Origin: JAJTZA01 sp041749815
Lineage (GTDB): Bacteria; Verrucomicrobiota; Verrucomicrobiia; Chthoniobacterales; Terrimicrobiaceae
Direction of reading: 5' to 3'
Assembly: GCA_041749815.1 (NCBI GenBank)
Contig: JBGTAR010000002.1
Span: 1 to 17,696, forward strand
Length of the DNA: 17,696 nucleotides
In this document: positions 15,205-17,696 of the stretch, piece by piece
Layout of the letters: every line of letters begins with the position of its first letter
Position numbering within the stretch: position 1 is the stretch's first letter
Notes under the pieces: model-generated
Seen by the model: the letters and a program-made list of their open reading frames with translations, nothing else
The model's database searches: none
What the model was told of the DNA's origin: nothing
Made by a program: the position numbers and the translations under genes

Positions 15205-15235
15205 GAAACCCGGCGTAGAAAAATATATTATCACC

Positions 15236-16261
15236 ATGCCAGTTCGTCTCGGGCGCTTTGAAATGCCCAAAACCCTCACCAAAGAGGAGTCCACTGAAAC
15301 ATTTGCACGCTTTGTTGCCGAGCCTTTTGAGGCGGGTTATGGGCACACCGTTGGAAACTCCCTTCGCAGGACCCTGCTCTCCTCCCTGGAGGGTGCAGCG
15401 ATCACAACGGTCAAAATCGAAGGGGCTCCCCATGAGTTCACCAGCCTTCCCGGTGTCGTGGAAGATGTTGTCGATATCGTCCTGAACCTTAAAAAAATCA
15501 AATTCAAAGCCCCTGACCACGAGGTGCGCAAGGCCACCATCTCGGTCAACCGGGACGGCATTGTGACGGCGGCGGACATCCAACTTCCGATGGGAGTGGA
15601 AATCATCAACCCGGATCAGCACATCGCAACTCTGGACAAAAAACAAAAGTTTGACCTTGAGGTGGAGATCAAAGTGGGGCGTGGATTCGCCACTGGTGAC
15701 GAAAACAAACCTACCGAGCAGATTATCGGCGTCATTCCCATTGATTCCATCTTTTCTCCTGTCACCCGCGTCAAATACGCAGTCGAAAACACCCGCGTTG
15801 GTCAGCGCACCGATTATGACAAGCTCATTCTTGAGATCTGGACCGATGGTCGTTTGACTCCGGATGAAGCGTTGCTCCAAGCTTCGGCGATCCTTCGCCA
15901 CCACCTCGACGTTTTTGTTGGCTTTGATGACGAGCAAATCGAGTTTGATGAAACCCCCGAAGAAGTCAGTCAGGAAAACACACGTCTCAAAAAGCTGCTC
16001 AACATGAGCGTGAACGAGATCGAGCTTTCTGTCCGTGCTGCCAACTGCCTGAACAATGCCAACATCACCAGCGTCGGCCAACTCGCAATGAAGTCCGAGG
16101 CCGAGATGCTCAAATATCGCAACTTCGGCAAAAAATCCCTCAACGAAATCAAGGACAAACTGCATCAGTTAAACCTCGGCCTGGGACTGAAATTCGAATC
16201 CGGCCTCGTGGAGCTTCCTCCCGATGCCGCCGAAGCCAAAGAGACAACTGAAACCAATTAA
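15236..16261 (+). CDS. rpoA: DNA-directed RNA polymerase alpha subunit
   Basis: The 341-residue alpha subunit dimerises to nucleate RNA polymerase assembly. The N-terminal domain shows EPFEAGYGHTVGNSLRRTLL (residues 29-48) and the typical LPGVVEDVVDIVLNLKKI. The region VKYAVENTRVGQRTDYDKL and the DEALLQASAILRHHLDVFV helix close the alpha-NTD. The alpha-CTD follows an acidic linker and contains SVRAANCLNNANITSVGQL and RNFGKKSLNEIKDKL, with the Arg of VRAANCL equivalent to the DNA-contacting Arg265 of E. coli. A short acidic tail ends the protein. It is followed after 8 nt by rplQ, as usual, but rpsM-rpsK-rpsD are not upstream; the neighbour is a DUF3300 gene. It has its own promoter and a structured leader. 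There is no Shine-Dalgarno sequence before the ATG; the upstream bases are A/T-rich. Confidence 0.99.
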   Translation: MPVRLGRFEMPKTLTKEESTETFARFVAEPFEAGYGHTVGNSLRRTLLSSLEGAAITTVKIEGAPHEFTSLPGVVEDVVDIVLNLKKIKFKAPDHEVRKATISVNRDGIVTAADIQLPMGVEIINPDQHIATLDKKQKFDLEVEIKVGRGFATGDENKPTEQIIGVIPIDSIFSPVTRVKYAVENTRVGQRTDYDKLILEIWTDGRLTPDEALLQASAILRHHLDVFVGFDDEQIEFDETPEEVSQENTRLKKLLNMSVNEIELSVRAANCLNNANITSVGQLAMKSEAEMLKYRNFGKKSLNEIKDKLHQLNLGLGLKFESGLVELPPDAAEAKETTETN

Positions 16262-16269
16262 GTAGAGCC

Positions 16270-16803
16270 ATGCGCCACCAAAGAAAAACCGTCAAACTGG
16301 GACGAACCGCCGAGCACCGAAATGCTCTGCTGGCGAACCAAACCCTGAGCCTGATCGAGCACGGGCGAATCAAGACCACCCTCGCCAAGGCCAAGGCTGT
16401 GCGCCCGCTTGCCGAGAAAGTTGTCACCCTCGCCAAACGCAACACCCTGCACTCCCGCCGTCGCGCACTGGCTCTCCTGCACAACAACAGTGCCCGCACC
16501 GCCAAAGCGGTTGGCAAGTTGTTTTCGGAAATTGGGCCACGTAACGCCGCCCGCTTGGGAGGCTACACGCGTATCGTCAAACTCGGGCCTCGTCAGAGTG
16601 ACTCCGCACCGATGGCCTACATCGAGTGGGTTGATCTCATCGTGGCGGCTGAAGAAGCACCGATTGTTGTTGGTGCACCAGCTGCCAAAGCCAAACCTGC
16701 AAAAGCCGATAAACCCGCCAAGGCGGAAAAGCCGGCCAAAGCAGAAAAAGCCGACAAGCCAGCCAAAGCCAAAAAATCTGAGCCTGAATCCAAGGAAGAC
16801 TGA
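16270..16803 (+). CDS. rplQ: 50S ribosomal protein L17 with Lys/Ala/Pro-rich C-terminal extension
   Basis: Component of the large ribosomal subunit near the peptide exit tunnel. Residues 1-123 are a standard L17 (MRHQRKTVKLGRTAEHRNAL, then LIEHGRIKTTLAKAKAVRPLAEK split over the next residues, and GGYTRIVKLGPRQSDSAPMAYIEWVDL at the end of the core). The total is 177 residues against the usual 115-130. The extra tail (about 136-177) consists of PAKAxK-like repeats ending in acidic residues. Similar basic tails occur on L17 in several phyla and are thought to be disordered. It is co-transcribed with rpoA, 8 nt downstream, and followed by a strong terminator. Confidence 0.98.
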   Translation: MRHQRKTVKLGRTAEHRNALLANQTLSLIEHGRIKTTLAKAKAVRPLAEKVVTLAKRNTLHSRRRALALLHNNSARTAKAVGKLFSEIGPRNAARLGGYTRIVKLGPRQSDSAPMAYIEWVDLIVAAEEAPIVVGAPAAKAKPAKADKPAKAEKPAKAEKADKPAKAKKSEPESKED

Positions 16804-16820
16804 TTCCTTTCATCTCAACA

Positions 16821-16853
16821 ACCCCGCAGGGTTTTACCCTGCGGGGTTTTTTT
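16821..16853 (+). terminator. Rho-independent terminator of rpoA-rplQ
   Basis: ACCCCGCAGGG (16821-16831) and CCCTGCGGGGT (16837-16847) form an 11-bp perfect stem with a TTTTA loop, followed directly by a run of T to 16853. It lies 18 nt after the rplQ stop. Confidence 0.97.
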
Positions 16854-16869
16854 GTACTGACGGTTGATC

Positions 16870-16897
16870 TTGCAGCGCGTTTCTCGTCGCTTAGAAT
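16870..16897 (+). promoter_or_regulatory. Probable promoter of rsmE
   Basis: A -10 TAGAAT (16892-16897, five of six) with a weak -35 TTGCAG (16870-16875) 16 nt upstream, just after the rplQ terminator. The -10 ends 15 nt before the ATG, so the leader would be only about 8-10 nt. Confidence 0.5.
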
Positions 16898-16912
16898 CCA
16901 CTTCCATCACCT

Positions 16913-17659
16913 ATGAATAGATTTTTTTTAGAAGCCCCGGCTTGGAATCAGTCGACGGTGGTACTTTCCGAGTCTGAGAGTCATCATGTTCTCGATGTGC
17001 TTCGTCATGACGTGGGGGACAAACTCACGGTTTTTGACGGGGCGGGTCATGAGGCGAGCGCCCACATTGCCGCCATCGACGGGCGATCGGCTGTCCTGAA
17101 GTTGGGCTCCCCCTCAACGTCGGTGCGGCTGCCGGGAGCCATCACCCTCGCGCAGGCCATTCCGAAAGGCAAAACCATGGATTTGATTGTGCAGAAGGCG
17201 GTTGAATTGGGAGCCATCGCTGTGGTGCCCCTGATTTCCGACCGGACGATTGTGCGTTTGGACGCCGATGAGGTCGCGCGCAAGCGCGAGAAGTGGCAGG
17301 AGACAGCCTTGGAGGCTTGCAAGCAGTGTGGGCAGAACTTTTTGCCGGAGATTCTCAAACCGCAGTCCGTTGCGGCCTATCTTCAAACATTGCCAAAAGA
17401 CGGACTCCATTTGATTGCTTCGCTCCAGCCGGACTCGCGACCCATCAAAGAGGTCCTGGCCCTTCATTGCGAAGAGTTCGGGGGACGTCCAAAAGTGGTG
17501 ACCATTTTTATTGGGCCGGAAGGGGACTTCACCCCCGCCGAACTCGCCCTTTGCAAAAGCCATGGGTGCCTGCCCGTGACCCTTGGCCCCATCGTTTTGC
17601 GCTCTGAGACCGCAGCCATTTATTGCTTGAGCGTTTTGGGGCATGAGCTCTTCTCTTGA
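16913..17659 (+). CDS. rsmE: 16S rRNA (uracil(1498)-N3)-methyltransferase RsmE
   Basis: SPOUT-class enzyme that methylates N3 of U1498 in 16S rRNA within the 30S subunit. The 248-residue protein has the N-terminal PUA-like part (MNRFFLEAP, SESESHHVLDVLRHDVGD, VFDGAGHEA). The C-terminal knotted domain has IPKGKTMDLIVQKAVELG (about 84-101), IGPEGDFTPAEL (about 202-213) and the SAM-binding knot LGPIVLRSETAAIY (about 225-238). Length is normal for the family (about 240-250). It is a single gene after the rplQ terminator, with its own likely promoter and no Shine-Dalgarno sequence. Its stop is close to the right edge; the remaining 37 bases show no gene. Confidence 0.96.
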   Translation: MNRFFLEAPAWNQSTVVLSESESHHVLDVLRHDVGDKLTVFDGAGHEASAHIAAIDGRSAVLKLGSPSTSVRLPGAITLAQAIPKGKTMDLIVQKAVELGAIAVVPLISDRTIVRLDADEVARKREKWQETALEACKQCGQNFLPEILKPQSVAAYLQTLPKDGLHLIASLQPDSRPIKEVLALHCEEFGGRPKVVTIFIGPEGDFTPAELALCKSHGCLPVTLGPIVLRSETAAIYCLSVLGHELFS

Positions 17660-17696
17660 GGGACCTTGAAATTTCACCGAAATGATCTGAAAACCA

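Noticed and set aside
15125..16165. A 346-residue minus-strand open frame opposite rpoA
   Set aside because: It is fully antisense to an unmistakable rpoA and its translation shows no known domain; it arises from the codon bias of rpoA.

Overview
The window (17,696 bp, roughly mid-50s % GC by eye) is ordinary bacterial chromosome, densely packed, with no insertion sequence, CRISPR array, integrase or phage gene that I can see. Gene content and style point to the PVC group, most likely Verrucomicrobiota. The reasons are an FmdB-like protein of the Cys-poor type with a Gly/Cys tail, a DUF3300 protein with an Asn/Gln-rich tail, a large periplasmic coiled-coil/TPR protein, and an rpoA-rplQ pair detached from the usual ribosomal protein cluster. 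This assignment is an inference from families and layout, not from a 16S gene.

Left part, all on the minus strand: the 5' portion of an RND-efflux adaptor lipoprotein gene runs off the left edge (1-759). Next, reading leftward, is a translationally coupled information-processing operon rbfA - nrnA (DHH phosphoesterase) - truB - ribF (3900 down to 890). Its genes overlap by 3-11 nt. The nusA-infB genes that commonly precede rbfA are absent; instead a 768-residue exported coiled-coil/TPR protein gene lies just upstream (3992-6298).

Middle part: a small cluster downstream of a tRNA-Gly(GCC) gene holds an FmdB-like small protein and a DUF2786-like protein. A 558-residue membrane-anchored protein with a possible DUF3352-like architecture follows (7752-9428). 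A small two-helix membrane protein is encoded divergently (9492-9767). It converges on a two-gene minus-strand operon (13003 down to 9787): a HEAT-like/THUMP-type/SAM methyltransferase, then an unusual ClpX-type AAA+ unfoldase that lacks the zinc-binding domain and appears to carry a second copy of its C-terminal small domain.

Right part, all on the plus strand: an exported DUF3300 protein with a repetitive Gln/Pro/Arg tail, then rpoA-rplQ with its own strong promoter, a structured 5' leader and a textbook terminator, then rsmE.

No single novel defence or mobile system is evident. The items most worth a second look are the ClpX-like protein with the apparent domain duplication, the rpoA leader hairpin in a detached rpoA-rplQ unit, and the near absence of Shine-Dalgarno sequences across the window.
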